Part shown: positions 12,371 to 27,500 of the stretch, piece by piece | How positions within the stretch are numbered: position 1 is the first letter of the stretch | Layout: the number at the start of each line of letters is the position of its first letter | NCBI GenBank assembly: GCA_907163375.1 | Contig: CAJQUW010007236.1 | Coordinates: 1 to 64,000 of the forward strand | Source: Prostheceraeus crozeri | Lineage: Eukaryota; Platyhelminthes; Polycladida; Euryleptidae | Length of the DNA: 64,000 nucleotides | Direction of reading: 5' to 3' | Translations under genes and position numbers: made by a program | Notes under the pieces: model-generated | Seen by the model: the letters and a program-made list of their open reading frames with translations, nothing else | Told to the model about the DNA's origin: nothing | Databases searched by the model: none

Positions 12371-15300
12371 AAAGAGGGGACGATGTAGCAGACGAGGAAT
12401 GGATGAATGGCACACTGAAGGGGCCAAAGAGGGGACGATGTAGCAGACGAGGAGAGGATGAAAGGCACACTGAAGGGTCAAAAGAGGGGACGATGTTGCA
12501 GACGAGGAGACAATGAAAGGCACACTGAAAGGGCCAAAGAGGGGACGAAGTTGCAGACGAGTAGGGGAAGAGCAACACACAAGAGGGGCCAAAGAGGGGA
12601 CGATGTTGCAGACGAGGAGGGGATGAAAGGCACACTGAAGGGACAAAAGAGGGGACGATGTAGCAGACGAGGAATGGATGAATGGCACACTGAAGGGACA
12701 AAAGAGAGGACGATGTAGCAGACGAGGAATGGATGAAGGGCACACTGAAGGGGCCAAAGAGGGGACGATGTATTAGACGAGGAATGGATGAAGGGCACAC
12801 TGAAGGTGCAAAAGAAGGGACGATGTAGCACGACGAGGAGACAATGAAAGGCACACTGAAGGGGCCAAAGAGGGGACGATGTAGCAGACGAGGAGGGGAA
12901 GAAAAGCACACTGAAGGGTCCAAAGAGGGGACGATGTAGCAAACGAGGAGACGATGAAGGGCACACTGAAGGGTCCAAAGAGTGGACGATGTAGCAAGCG
13001 AGGAGACGATGAAGGGCACACTGAAGGGACCAAAGAAGGGACGATGTAGAAGACGAGAAAGGGAAGAAAGGCACACTGGAGGGGCCAACGAGGGGACGAT
13101 GTAGCTGACGAGGAATGGATGAAGGGCACACTGAAGGGACAAAAGAGAGGACGATGTAGCTGACGAGGAATGGATGAAGGGCAAACTGAAGGGCCAAAGA
13201 GGGGACGATGTTGCAGACAAGGAGCGGAAGAGCAACACACTGGAGGAGCCAAATAGGGGACGATGTAGCAGACGAGGAATGGATGAAGAGCACACTGAAG
13301 GGACCAAAGAGGGGACGATGTAGAAGACGAGGAAGGGAAGAAAGGCACACTGGAGGGGCCAACGAGGGGACGATGTAGCTGACGAGGAATGGATGAAGGG
13401 CACACTGGAGGGGCGAACGAGGGGACGATGTAGCTGACGAGGAATGGATGAAGGGCACACTGAAGGGACAAAAGAGAGGACGATGTAGCTGACGAGGAAT
13501 GGATGAAGGGCACACTGAAGGGCCAAAGAGGGGACGATGTTGCAGACAAGGAGGGGAAGAGCAACACACTGGAGGGGCCAAATAGGGGACGATGTAGCAG
13601 ACGAGGAATGGATGAAGGGCACACTGAAGGTGCAAAAGAGGGGACGATGTAGCAGACGAGGAGGGGAAGAAAAGCACACTGAATGGGCCAAAGAGTGGAC
13701 GATGTAGCAAACGAGGAAACGATGAAGGGCACACTGAAGGGACCAAAGAGGGGACGAAGTAGAAGACGAGGAAGGGAAGAAAGGCACACTGGAGGGGCCA
13801 GAGAGGGGACGATGTAACAGACGAGAAGAGAATGAAGGGGACACTGAAGGGGCCAAAGAGGGGACGATGTTGCAGACAAGGAGGGGAAGAGCAACACACT
13901 GGAGGGGCCAAAGAGGGGACGATGTAGCAGACGAGGAGACAATGAAAAACACACTGAAGGGGCCAAAGAGGGGACGATGTAGCAGACGAGGAGGGGAAGA
14001 AAAGAACACTGAAGGGGCCAAAGAGTCAACGATGTAGCAGACGAGGAGACGATGAAGGGCACACTGAAGGGAGCAAAGAGGGGACGAAGTTGCAGACGAG
14101 TAGGGGAAGAGCAACACTCAGGAGGGGCCAAAGAGGGGACGATGTTGCAGACGAGGAATGGATGAAAGGCACACTGAAGGGACCAAAGAGGGGACGTTGT
14201 AGCAGACGAGGAAAGGATGAAAGGCACACTGAAGCGACCAAAGAGCGGACGATGTGCAGACGAGAGGGAAAGAGCAACACACTGGAGGGCCAAAGAGCGG
14301 ATGATGTTGCAGACGATGAGAGGATGAAAGGCACACTGAAGGGACAAAAGAGAGGACGATGTAGCAGACGACGAGACAATGAAAGGCACACTGAAGGGGC
14401 CAAAGAGGGGACGATGTAGCAGACGAGGAGGGGATGAAACGGCACACTGAAGTGGCCAAAGAGTCGACGATGTAGCAGACGAGGAGACGAATGAAGGGCA
14501 CACTGAAGGACAAAAGAGGGACGATGTAGAAGACGAGGAAGAGAAGAAAGGCACAGTGGAGGGCCAAAGAAGGGGACGATGTAGCAGACGATGAGAGGTT
14601 GAAGTGGACACTTAAGGTGCAAAAGAGGGGACGATGTAGCAGACGAGGAGACAAAGAAAGGACCACTGAAGGGACAAAAGAAGGGACGATGTAGCAGACG
14701 AGGAGAGGTTGAAGTGGACACTAAAGGGGGCAAAGAGGGGACGATGTAGCAGACGAGGAGGGGATGAAGGGCACACTGAAAGGGCCAAAGAGTGGACGAT
14801 GTAGCAAACGAGGAGACGATGAGGAGACGATGAAGGCCACACTGAAGGGACCAAAGAGGGGACGATGTTGCAGACGAGGAATGGATGAAAGGCACACTGA
14901 GGGGGCCAAAGAGGGGACGATGTAGCAGACGAAGAGGGGAAGAGCAACACACTGGAGTGGCCAAAGAGGGGACGATGTTGCAGACGAGGAATGGATGAAA
15001 GGCACACTGAAGGGACCAAAGAGGGGACGTTGTAGCAGACGAGGAGGGGATGAAAGGCACACTGAAGGGACAAAAGAGGGGACGATGTAGCTGACGAGGA
15101 ATGGATGAAAGGCACACTGAAGGGACAAAAGAGAGGACGATGTAGCAGACGAGGAATGGTTGAAGTGAACACTTAAGGGGCCAAAGAGGGGACGATGAAG
15201 CAGACGAGGAGACAATGAAAGGCACACTGAAGGCGCCAAACAGGCGACGATGTTGCAGACGAAGAGGAGAAGAGCAACACACTGGAGGGGCCAAAGAGAG

Positions 15301-18300
15301 GACGATGTTGCAGACGAGGAAAGGATGAAGGGGACACTGAAGGGGCCAAAGAGGGGACGATGTAGCTGACGAGGAATGGATGAAGGGCACACTGAAGGGA
15401 CAAAAGAGAGGACGATGTAGCTGACGAGGAATGGATGAAGGGCACACTGAAGGGCCAAAGAGGGGACGATGTTGCAGACGAGGACAGAATGAAAGGCACA
15501 CTGAAGCGACCAAAGAGCGGACGATATTGCAGACTAGGAATGGATGAAAGACACACTGAAGGGACAAAAGAGAGGACGATGTAGTTGACGAGGAATGGAT
15601 GAAGGGCACACTGAAGCGGCCAAAGAGTGGTCGATGTAGCAGACGAGGAATGGATGAAGGGCACACTGAAGGTGCAAAAGAGGGGACGATGTAGCAGACG
15701 AGGAGGGGAAGAAAAGCACACTGAAAGGGCCAAAGAGTGGACGATGTAGCAAACGAGGAGACGATGAAGGGCACACTGAAGGGACCAAAGAGGGGATGAA
15801 GTAGAAGACGAAGGGAAGAAAAGCACACTGAAGGGTCCAAAAAGGGGACGATGTAGCAGACGAGGAGGGGAAGAAAGGCACACTGAAGGGACAAAAGAGG
15901 GGACGATGTAGCAGACGAGGAGACAATGAAAGGCACACAGAAGGGGCCAAAGAGGGGACGATGTAGCAGACGAGGAGAGGATGAAAGGCACACTGAAGGG
16001 TCAAAAGAGGGGACGATGTAGCAGACGAGGAGACAATGAAAGGCATACTGAAGGGGTCAAAAGAGGGGACGATGTAGCAGACGAGGAGGGGAAGAAAAGC
16101 ACACTGAAGGGTCCAAAGAGGGGACGATGTAGCAAACGAGGAGACGATGAAGGGCACACTGAAGGGACCAAAAAGGGGACGATGTAGAAGACGAGGAAGG
16201 GAAGAAAGGCACACTGGAGGGGCCAAAGAGGGGACGATGTTGCAGACGAGGAATGGATGAAGGGGACACTGAAGGGGCCAAAGAGGGGACGATGTAGCAG
16301 ACGAGGAGAGGATGAAAGGCACACTGAAGGGTCAAAAGAGGGGACGATGTAGCAGACGAGGAGACAATGAAAGGCACACTGAAGGGGCCAAAGAGGGGAC
16401 GAAGTTTCAGACGAGTAGGGGAAGAGCAACACACAAGAGGGGCCAAAGAGGGGACGATGTTGCAGACGAGGAGGGGATGAAAGGCACACTGAAGGGACAA
16501 AAGAGGGGACGATGTAGCAGACGAGGAATGGATAAAGGGCACACTGAAGGGACAAAAGAGAGGACGATGTAGCAGACGAGGAATGGATGAAGGGCACACT
16601 GAAGGGGCCAAAGAGGGGACGATGTATTAGACGAGGAATGGATGAAGGGCACACTGAAGGTGCAAAAGAAGGGACGATGTAGCAGACGAGGAGACAATGA
16701 AAGGCACACTGAAGGGGCCAAAGAGGGGACGATGTAGCAGACCAGGAGGGGAAGAAAAGCACACTGAAGGGTCCAAAGAGGGGACGATGTAGCAGACGAG
16801 GAGGGGAAGAAAAGCACACTGAAGGGGCCAAAGAGTGGACGATGTAGCAAACGAGGAGACGATGAAGGGCACACTGAAGGGACCAAAGAGGGGACGATGT
16901 AGAAGACGAGAAAGGGAAGAAAGGCACACTGGAGGGGCCAACGAGGGGACGATGTAGCTGACGAGGAATGGATGAAGGGCACACTGAAGGGACAAAAGAG
17001 AGGACGATGTAGCTGACGAGGAATGGATGAAGGGCAAACTGAAGGGCCAAAGAGGGGACGATGTTGCAGACAAGGAGTGGAAGAGCAACACACTGGAGGA
17101 GCCAAATAGGGGACGATGTAGCAGACGAGGAATGGATGAAGGGCACACTGAAGGGACCAAAGAGGGGACGATGTAGAAGACGAGGAAGGGAAGAAAGGCA
17201 CACTGGAGGGTCCAAAGAGGGGACGATGTAGCAGACGAGGAATGGATGAAGGGCACACTGAAGGGACAAAAGAGAGGACGATGTAGCTGACGAGGAGACG
17301 ATGAAGGGCACACTGAAGGGACCAAAGAGGGGACGATGTAGAAGACGAGAAAGGGAAGAAAGGCACACTGGAGGGGCCAACGAGGGGACGATGTAGCTGA
17401 CGAGGAATGGATGAAGGGCACACTGAAGGGACAAAAGAGAGGACGATGTAGCTGACGAGGAATGGATGAAGGGCACACTGAAGGGCCAAAGAGGGGACGA
17501 TGTTGCAGACAAGGAGGGGAAGAGCAACACACTGGAGGGGCCAAATAGGGGACGATGTAGCAGACGAGGAATGGATGAAGGGCACACTGAAGGTGCAAAA
17601 GAGGGGACGATGTAGCAGACGAGGAGGGGAAGAAAAGCACACTGAATGGGCCAAAGAGTGGACGATGTAGCAAACGAGGAGACGATGAAGGGCACACTGA
17701 AGGGACCAAAGAGGGGACGAAGTAGAAGACGAGGAAGGGAAGAAAGGCACACTGGAGGGGCCAGAGAGGGGACGATGTAACAGACGAGAAGAGAATGAAG
17801 GGGACACTGAAGGGGCCAAAGAGGGGACGATGTTGCAGACAAGGAGGGAAGAGCAACACACTGGAGGGGCCAAAGAGGGGACGATGTAGCAGACGAGGAG
17901 ACAATGAAAAACACACTGAAGGGGCCAAAGAGTCAACGATGTAGTAGACGAGGAGACGATGAAGGGCACACTGAAGGGAGCAAAGAGGGGACGAAGTTGC
18001 AGACGAGTAGGGGAAGAGCAACACTCAGGAGGGGCCAAAGAGGGGACGATGTTACAGACGAGGAATGGATGAAAGGCACACTGAAGGGACCAAAGAGGGG
18101 ACGTTGTATCAGACGAGGAAAGGATGAAAGGCACACTGAAGCGACCAAAGAGCGGACGATGTTGCAGACGAGGAGGGGAAGAGCAACACACTGGAGGGGC
18201 CAAAGAGCGGATGATGTTGCAGACGATGAGAGGATGAAAGGCACACTGAAGGGACAAAAGAGAGGACGATGTAGCAGACGACGAGACAATGAAAGGCACA

Positions 18301-18600
18301 CTGAAGGGGCCAAAGAGGGGACGATGTAGCAGACGAGGAGGGGATGAACGGCACACTGAAGGGGCCAAAGAGTCGACGATGTAGCAGACGAGGAGACGAT
18401 GAAGGGCACACTGAAGGGACAAAAGAGGGGACGATGTAGAAGACGAGGAAGAGAAGAAAGGCACAGTGGAGGGGCCAAAGAGGGGACGATGTTGCAGACG
18501 AGGAATGGATGAAGGGGACACTGAAGGGGCCAAAGAGGGGACGATGTAGCAGACGAGGAGAGGATGAAAGGCTCACTGAAGGGTCAAAAGAGTGGACGAT
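12000..18600. repeat. Higher-order repeat: block duplicated at 3.85-3.96 kb offset
   Basis: The segment at about 12.0-14.7 kb recurs at about 16.0-18.6 kb. Markers are the AATGAAAAACACACTGAAGG monomer (13,941 and 17,903) and the GCAACACTCAGGAGGGG monomer (about 14,110 and 18,017). Offsets run from about 3,854 to 3,962 bp, that is 70-72 monomers, so a few monomers were gained or lost between the copies. Confidence 0.75.
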
Positions 18601-19999
18601 GTAGCAGACGAGGAGACAATGAAAGGCACACTGAAGGAGCCAAAGAGAGGACGATGTAGCAGACGAGGAGGGGATGAACGGCACACTGAAGGGGCCAAAG
18701 AGTCGACGATGTAGCAGACGAGGAGACGATGAAGGGCACACTGAAGGGACAAAAGAGGGGACGATGTAGAAGACGAGGAAGAGAAGAAAGGCACAGTGGA
18801 GGGGCCAAAGAGGGGACGATGTTGCAGACGAGGAATGGATGAAGGGGACACTGAAGGGGCCAAAGAGGGGACGTTGTAGCAGACGAGGAGGCGATGAAAG
18901 GCACACTGAAGGGACAAAAGAAGGGACGATGTAGCAGACGAGGAGAGGTTGAAGTGGACACTGAAGGGACCAAAGAGGGGACGATGTAGCAGACGAGGAG
19001 GGGATGAAGGGCACACTGAAAGGGCCAAAGAGTGGACGATGTAGCAAACGAGGAGACGATGAAGGCCACATTGAAGGGACCAAAGAGGGGACGATGTTGC
19101 AGACGAGGAATGGATGAAAGGCACACTGAGGGGGCCAAAGAGGGGACGATGTAGCAGACGAAGAGGGGAAGAGCAACACACTTGAGTGGCCAAAGAGGGG
19201 ACGATGTTGCAGACGAGGAATGGATGAAAGGCACACTGAAGGGACCAAAGAGGGGACGTTGTAGCAGACGAGGAGGGGATGAAAGGCACACTGAAGGGAC
19301 AAAAGAGGGGACGATGTAGCTGACGAGGAATGGATGAAGGGCACACTAAAGGTGCAAAAGAAGGGACGATGTAGCAGACGAGGAGAGGATGAAAGGCACA
19401 CTAAAGGGTCAAAAGAGGGGACGATGTAGCAGACGAGGAGACAATGAAAGGCACACTGAAGGAGCCAAACAGGCGACGATGTTGCAGACGAAGAGGAGAA
19501 GAGCAACACACTGGAGGGGCCAAAGAGAGGACGATGTTGCAGACGAGGAAAGGATGAAGGGGACACTGAAGGGGCCAAAGAGGGGACGATGTAGCAGACG
19601 AGGAGAGGATGAAAGGCGCACTGAAGGGTCAAAAGAGGGGACGATGTAGGAGACGAGGAGACAATGAAAGGCACACTGAAGGAGCGAAAGAGGGGACGAT
19701 GTTGCAGACGAAGAGGGGAAGAGCAACACACTGGAGGGGCCAAAGAGGGGACGATGTTGCAGACGAGGAAAGGATGAAAGGCACACTGAAGGGACAAAAG
19801 AGGGGACGATGTAGATGACGAGGAATGGATGAAGGGCACACTAAAGGTGCAAAAGAAGGGACGATGTAGCAGACGAGGAGAGGTTAAAGTGGACACTTAA
19901 GCGGCCAAAGAGGGGACGATGTAGCAGACGAGGAAGGGATGAAAGACACACTGAAGGGACAAAAGAGAGGACGATGTAGCAGACGAGGAATGGATGAAG

Positions 20000-22900
20000 G
20001 GCACACTGAAGGTGCAAAAGAAGGGACGATGTAGCAAACGAGGAGACGATGAAGGGCACACTGAAGGGACCAAAGAGGGGACGATGTAGCAGACGAGGAG
20101 AGGATAAAAGGCACACTGAAGGGTCAAAAGAGGGGACGATGTAGCAGACGAGGAGACAATGAAAGGCACACAGAAGGGGCCAAAGAGGGGACGATGTAGC
20201 AGACGAGGAGGGGATGAAAGGCACACTGAAGGGACAAAAGAGGGACGATGTAGCTGACGAGGACAGAATAAAAGGCATACTGAAGGGACCAAAGAGGGGA
20301 CGATGTAGCAGACGAGGAATGGATGAAACGCACACTGAAGGGACAAAAGAGAGGACGATGTAGCGGACGAGGAATGGATGAAGGGCACACTGAAGGGGCC
20401 AAAGAGGGGACGATGTAGCAGACGAGGAATAGATGAAGGGCACACTGAAGGTGCAAAAGAAGGGACGATGTAGCAGACGAGGAGAGGTTGAAGTGGACAC
20501 TTAAAGTGCCAAAGAGGGGACGATGTAGCAGACGAGGAGACAATGAAAGGCACACTGAAGGGGCCAAAGAGGGGACGATGTAGCAGACGAGGAGGGGAAG
20601 AAAAGCACACTGAAGGGGCCAAAGAGTCAACGATGTAGCAGACGAGGAGACGATGAAGGGCACACTGAAGGGACCAAAGAGGGGACGATGTAGAAGACGA
20701 GGAAGAGAAGAAAGGCACAGTGGAGGGGCCAAAGAGAGGACGATGTTGCAGACGGGAATGGATGAAGAAGACACTGAAGGGACAAAAGAAGGGACGATGT
20801 AGCTGACGAGGAGGGGATGAAAGGCACACTGAAGGGTCAAAAGAGGGGACGATGTAGCAGACGAGGAGGGGATGAAAGGCACACTGAAGGGACCAAAGAG
20901 CGGACGATGTTGCAGACGAGGAGGGGACGAGCAACACACTGAAGGGACCAAAGAGCGGACGATGTAGCAGACGAGGACAGGATGAAAGGCACACAGAAGG
21001 GGCCAAAGAGAGGACGATGTAGCAGACGAGGAATGGATGAAGGGCACACTGAAGGGGCAAAAGAGAGGACGATGTAGCAGACGAGGAATGGATGAAAGGC
21101 ACACTAAAGGTGCAAAAGAAGGGACGATGTAGCAGACGAGGAGAGGTTGAAGTGAACACTTAAGGGGCCAAAGAGGGGACGATGTAGCAGACGAACAGAG
21201 GATGAAAGGCACACTAAAGGGGCCAAAGAGTGGACGATGTAGCAGAGGAGGAGGGGATGAAGGGCACACTAAAGGGGCCAAAGAGTGGACGATGTAGCAA
21301 ACGAGGAGACGATGAAAGGCACACTGAAGGGACCAAAGAGGGGACGAAGTAGAAGACGAGGAGACAATGAAAGGCACACTGAAGGGGCCAAAGAGGGGAC
21401 GATGTTGCAGACGAGGAGAGAATGAAAGGCACACTGAAGGAGCCACAGATGGGACGATGTTGCAGACGAGGAATGGATGAAAGGCACACTGAAGGGACAA
21501 AAGAAGGGACGATGTAGCAGACGAAGAGGGGAAGAGCAACACACTGGAGTGGCCAAAGAGGGGACGATGTTGCAGACGATGAATGGATGAAAGGCACACT
21601 GAAGGGACCAAAGAGGGGACGATGTAGCAGACGAGGAGACAATGAAAGGCACACTGAAGGAGCCAATGAGGGACGATGTTGCAGACGAAGAGGGGAAGAG
21701 CAACACACTGGAGTGGCCAAAGAGCGGATGATGTTGCAGACGAGGAGAGGATGAAAGGCACACTGAAGGGACAAAAGAGGGGACGATGTAGCAGACGAGG
21801 AATGGATGAAGGGCACACTGAAGGTGCAAAAGAAGGGACGATGTAGCAAACGAGGAGACGATGAAGGGCACACTGAAGGGACCAAAGAGGGGACGATGTA
21901 GCAGACGAGGAGAGGATAAAAGGCACACTGAAGGGTCAAAAGAGGGGACGATGTAGCAGACGAGGAGACAATGAAAGGCACACAGAAGGGGCCAAAGAGG
22001 GGACGATGTAGCAGACGAGGAGGGGATGAAAGGCACACTGAAGGGACAAAAGAGGGGACGATGTAGCTGACGAGGACAGAATAAAAGGCATACTGAAGGG
22101 ACCAAAGAGGGGACGATGTAGCAGACGAGGAATGGATGAAACGCACACTGAAGGGACAAAAGAGAGGACGATGTAGCGGACGAGGAATGGATGAAGGGCA
22201 CACTGAAGGGGCCAAAGAGGGGACGATGTAGCAGACGAGGAATGAATGAAGGGGACACTGAAGGTGCAAAAGAAGGGACGATGTAGCAGACGAGGAGAGG
22301 TTGAAGTGGACACTTAAGCGGCCAAAGAGGGGACGATGTAGCAGACGAGGAGACAATGAAAGGCACACTGAAGGGGCCAAAGAGGGGACGATGTAGCAGA
22401 CGAGGAGGGGAAGAAAAGCACACTGAAGGGTCCAAAGAGTCAACGATGTAGCAGACGAGGAGACGATGAAGGGCACACTGAAGGGACCAAAGAGGGGACG
22501 ATGTAGAAGACGAGGAAGAGAAGAAAGGCACAGTGGAGGGGCCAAAGAGAGGACGATGTTGCAGACGGGGAATGGATGAAGAAGACACTGAAGGGGCCAA
22601 AGAGCGGACGATGTAGCAGACGAGGAGAGGATGAAAGGCACACTGAAGGGTCAAAAGAGGGGACGATGTTGCAGACGAGGAGACAATGAAAGGCACACTG
22701 AAGGAGCCAAAGAGGGGACGATGTTGCAGACGAAGAGGGGAAGAGCAACACACTGGAGGGGCCAAAGAGGGGACGATGTTGCAGACGAGGAATGGATGAA
22801 AGGCACACTGAAGGGACAAAAGAGGGGACGATGTAGCAGACGAGGAATGGATGAAGGGCACACTGAAGGGGCCAAAGAGGGGACGATGTAGCAGACGAGG

Positions 22901-24320
22901 AATGGATGAAGGGCACACTAAAGGTGCAAAAGAAGGGACGAAGTAGCAGACGAGGAGAGGTTGAAGTGGACACTTAAGGGGCCAAAGAGGGGACGATTGA
23001 GCAGACGAGGAGGGGATGAAAGACACACTGAAGGGACAAAAGAGAGGACGATGTAGCAGACGAGGAGGGGATGAAGGGCACACTGAAAGGGCCAAAGAGT
23101 GGACGATGTAGCAAACGAGGAGACGATGAAGGGCACACTGAAGGGACCAAAGAGGGGACGATGTAGCAGACGAGGAGACAATGAAAGGCACACTGAAGGG
23201 GCCAAAGAGGGGACGATGTTGCAGACGAGGAGAGAATGAAAGGCACACTGAAGGAGCCACAGATGGGACGATGTTGCAGACGAGGAATGGATGAAAGGCA
23301 CACTGAAGGGACAAAAGAAGGGACGATGTAGCAGACGAAGAGGGGAAGAGCAACACACTGGAGTGGCCAAAGAGGGGACGATGTTGCAGACGATGAATGG
23401 ATGAAAGGCACACTGAAGGGACCAAAGAGGGGACGATGTAGCAGACGAGGAGACAATGAAAGGCACACTGAAGGAGCCAATGAGGGGACGATGTTGCAGA
23501 CGAAGAGGGGAAGAGCAACACACTGGAGTGGCCAAAGAGGGGACGATGTAGCAGACGAGGAGGGGATGAAAGGCACACTGAAGGGACAAAAGAGGGGACG
23601 ATGTAGCTGACGAGGAATGGATGAAGGGCACACTAAAGGTGCAAAAGAGGGGACGATGTTGCAGACGAAGAGGGGAAGAGCAACACACTGGAGGGGCCAA
23701 AGAGGGGACGATGTTGCAGACGAGGAAAGGATGAAAGGCACACTGAAGGGACAAAAGAGGGGACGATGTAGCAGACGAGGAATGGATGAAGGGCACACTA
23801 AAGGTGCAAAAGAAGGGACGATGTAGCAAACGAGGAGACAATGAAGGGCACACTGAAGGGACCAAAGAGGGGACGATGTAGCAGACGAGGAGAGGATAAA
23901 AGGCACACTGAAGGGTCAAAAGAGGGGACGATGTAGCAGACGAGGAGACAATGAAAGGCACACAGAAGGGGCCAAAGAGGGGACGATGTAGCAGACGAGG
24001 AGGAGATGAAAGGCAAACTGAAGGGAAAAAAGAGGGGACGATGTAGCTGACGAGGACAGGATAAAAGGCACACTGAAGGGACAAAAGAGGGGACGATGTA
24101 GCTGACGAGGAATGGATGAAACGCACACTGAAGGGACAAAAGAGAGGACGATGTAGCAGACGAGGAATGGATGAAGGGCACACTGAAGGGGCCAAAGAGG
24201 GGACGATGTAGCAGACGAGGAATGGATGAAGGGCACACTGAAGGTGCAAAAGAAGGGACGATGTAGCAGACGAGGAGAGGTTGAAGTGGACACTTAAAGT
24301 GCCAAAGAGGGGACGATGTA
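20000..24320. repeat. Higher-order repeat: three related blocks, offsets ~1,813 and ~1,980 bp
   Basis: A block with a GGACAGAATAAAAGGCATAC monomer and a GGATGAAACGCACACTGAAG monomer occurs around 20.26, 22.07 and 24.05 kb. The offsets equal 33 and 36 monomers. The last copy differs slightly (GGACAGGATAAAAGG). Confidence 0.75.
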
Positions 24321-24599
24321 GCAAACGAGGAGACGATGAAGGGCACACTGAAGGGACAAAAGACGGGACGATGTAGAAGACGAGGAAGAGAAGAAAGGCA
24401 CAGTGGAGGGGCCAAAGAGGGGACGATGTTGCAGACGAGGAGACGATGAAGGGCACACTGAAGGGACCAAAGAGGGGACGATGTTGCAGACGAGGAAGAG
24501 AAGAAAGGCACAGTGGAGGGGCCAAAGAGAGGACGATGTAGCAGACGAGGAGGGGAATGGATGAAGGGGACACTGAAGGGGCCAAAGAGCGGACGATGT

Positions 24600-27500
24600 A
24601 GCAGACGAGGAGAGGATGAAAGGCACACTGAAGGGTCAAAAGAGGGGACGATGTTGCAGACGAGGAGACAATAAAAGGCACACTGAAGGAGCCAAAGAGG
24701 GGACGATGTTGCAGACGAAGAGGGGAAGAGTAACACACTGGAGGGGCCAAAGAGGGGACGATGTTGCAGACGAGGAATGGATGAAAGGCACACTGAAGGG
24801 ACAAAAGAGGGGACGATGTAGCAGACGAGGAATGGATGAAGGGCACACTGAAGGGGCCAAAGAGGGACGTTGTAGCAGACGAGGAATGGATGAAGGGCAC
24901 AGTAAAGGTGCAAAAGAAGGGACGATGTAGCAGACGAGGAGAGGTTGAAGTGGACACTTAAGGGGCCAAAGAGGGGGCGATTGAGCAGACGAGGAGGGGA
25001 TGAAAGACACACTGAAGGGACAAAAGAGAGGACGATGTAGCAGACGAGGAGGGGATGAAGGGCACACTGTAAGGGCCAAAGAGTGGACGATGTAGCAAAC
25101 GAGGAGACGATGAAGGGCACACTGAAGGGACCAAAGAGGGGACGATGTAGCAGACGAGGAGACAATGAAAGGCACACTGAAGGGGCCAAAGAGGGGACGA
25201 TGTTGCAGACGAGGACAGGATGAAAGGCACACTGAAGGGGCCAAAGAGCGGACGATGTTGCAGACGAGGAATGGATGAAAGACACACTGAAGGGACCAAA
25301 GAGGGGACGTTGTAGCAGACGAGGAGGGGATGAAAGACACACTGAAGGGACAAAAGAGAGGACGATGTAGCTGACGAGGAATGGATGAAGGGCACACTGA
25401 AGGGGCCAAAGAGAGGACGATGTAGCAGACGAGGAGACGATGAAGGGCACACTGAAGGGACCAAAGAGGGGACGATATAGAAGACGAGGAAGAGAAGAAA
25501 GGCACAGTGGAGGGGCCAAAGAGAGGACGATGTTGCAGACGGGGAATGGATGAAGGGGACAATGAAGGGGCCAAAGAGCGGACGATGTAGCACACGAGGA
25601 GACAATGAAAGGCACACTGAAGGGCCAAAGAGGGGACGATGTTGCAGACAAAGAGGGGAAGAGCAACACACTGGAGGGGCCAAAGAGGGGACGATGTTGC
25701 AGACGAGGAATGGATGAAAGGCACACTGAAGGGACAAAAGAGGGGACGATGTAGCTGACGAGGAATGGATGAAGGGCACACTAAAGGTGCAAAAGATGGG
25801 ATGATGTAGCAGACGAGGAGAGGTTGAAGTGGACACTTAAGGGGCCAAAGAGGGGACGATGTAGCAGACGAGGAATGGATGAAACGCACACTGAAGGGAC
25901 AAAAGAGAGGACGATGTAGCAGACGAGGAATGGATGAAGGGCACACTGAAGGGGCCAAAGAGGGGACGATGTAGCAGACGAGGAATGGATGAAGGGCACA
26001 CTGAAGGTGCAAAAGAAGGGACGATGTAGCAGACGAGGAGAGGTTGAAGTGGACACTTAAAGTGCCAAAGAGGGGACGATGTAGCAAACGAGGAGACGAT
26101 GAAGGGCACACTGAAGGGACAAAAGACGGGACGATGTAGCAGACGAGGAAGAGAAGACCGGCACAGGGGCGGGGCCAACGAGGGACGATGTTGCAGACGA
26201 GGAGACGATGAAGGGCACACTGAAGGGACCAAAGAGGGGACGATGTTGCAGACGAGGAAGAGAAGAAAGGCACAGTGGAGGGGCCAAAGAGAGGACGATG
26301 TTGTAGACGGGGAATGGATGAAGGGGACACTGAAGGGGCCAAAGAGCGGACGATGTAGCAGACGAGGAGAGGATGAAAGGCACACTGAAGGGTCAAAAGA
26401 GGGGACGATGTTGCAGACGAGGAGACAATAAAAGGCACACTGAAGGAGCCAAAGAGGGGACGATGTTGCAGACGAAGAGGGGAAGAGTAACACACTGGAG
26501 GGGCCAAAGAGGGGACGATGTTGCAGACGAGGAATGGATGAAAGGCACACTGAAGGGACAAAAGAGGGGACGATGTTGCAGACGAGGAATGGATGAAGGG
26601 CACACTGAAGGGGCCAAAGAGGGGACGATGTAGCAGACGAGGAATGGATGAAGGGCACAGTAAAGGTGCAAAAGAAGGGACGATGTAGCAGACGAGGAGA
26701 GGTTGAAGTGGACACTTAAGGGGCCAAAGAGGGGGCGATTGAGCAGACGAGGAGGGGATGAAAGACACACTGAAGGGACAAAAGAGAGGACGATGTAGCA
26801 GACGAGGAGGGATGAAGGGCACACTGTAAGGGCCAAAGAGTGGACGATGTAGCAAACGAGGAGACGATGAAGGGCACACTGAAGGGACCAAAGAGGGGAC
26901 GATGTAGCAGACGAGGAGACAATGAAAGGCACACTGAAGGGGCCAAAGAGGGGACGATGTTGCAGACGAGGAAAGGATGAAAGGCACACTGAAGGGGCCA
27001 AAGAGGGGACGATGTTGCAGACGAGGAATGGATGAAAGGCACACTAAAGGGACCAAAGAGGGGACGATGTAGCAGTCAAGGAGGGGATGAAAGACACACT
27101 GAAGGGACAAAAGAGAGGACGATGTAGCTGACGAGGAATGGATGAAGGGCACACTAACGGGGCCAAAGAGTCAACGATGTAGCAGACGAGGAGACGATGA
27201 AGGGCACACTGAAGGGACCAAAGAGGGGACGATATAGAAGACGAGGAAGAGAAGAAAGGCACAGTGGAGGGGCCAAAGAGAGGACGATGTTGCAGACGGG
27301 GAATGGATGAAGGGGACACTGAAGGGCCAAAGAGCGGACGATGTAGCACACGAGGAGACAATGAAAGGCACACTGAAGGCCAAAGAGGGGACGATGTTGC
27401 AGACAAAGAGAGGAAGAGCAACACACTGGAGGGGCCAAAGAGGGGACGATGTTGCAGACGAGGAATGGATGAAAGGCACACTGAAGGGACAAAAGAGGGG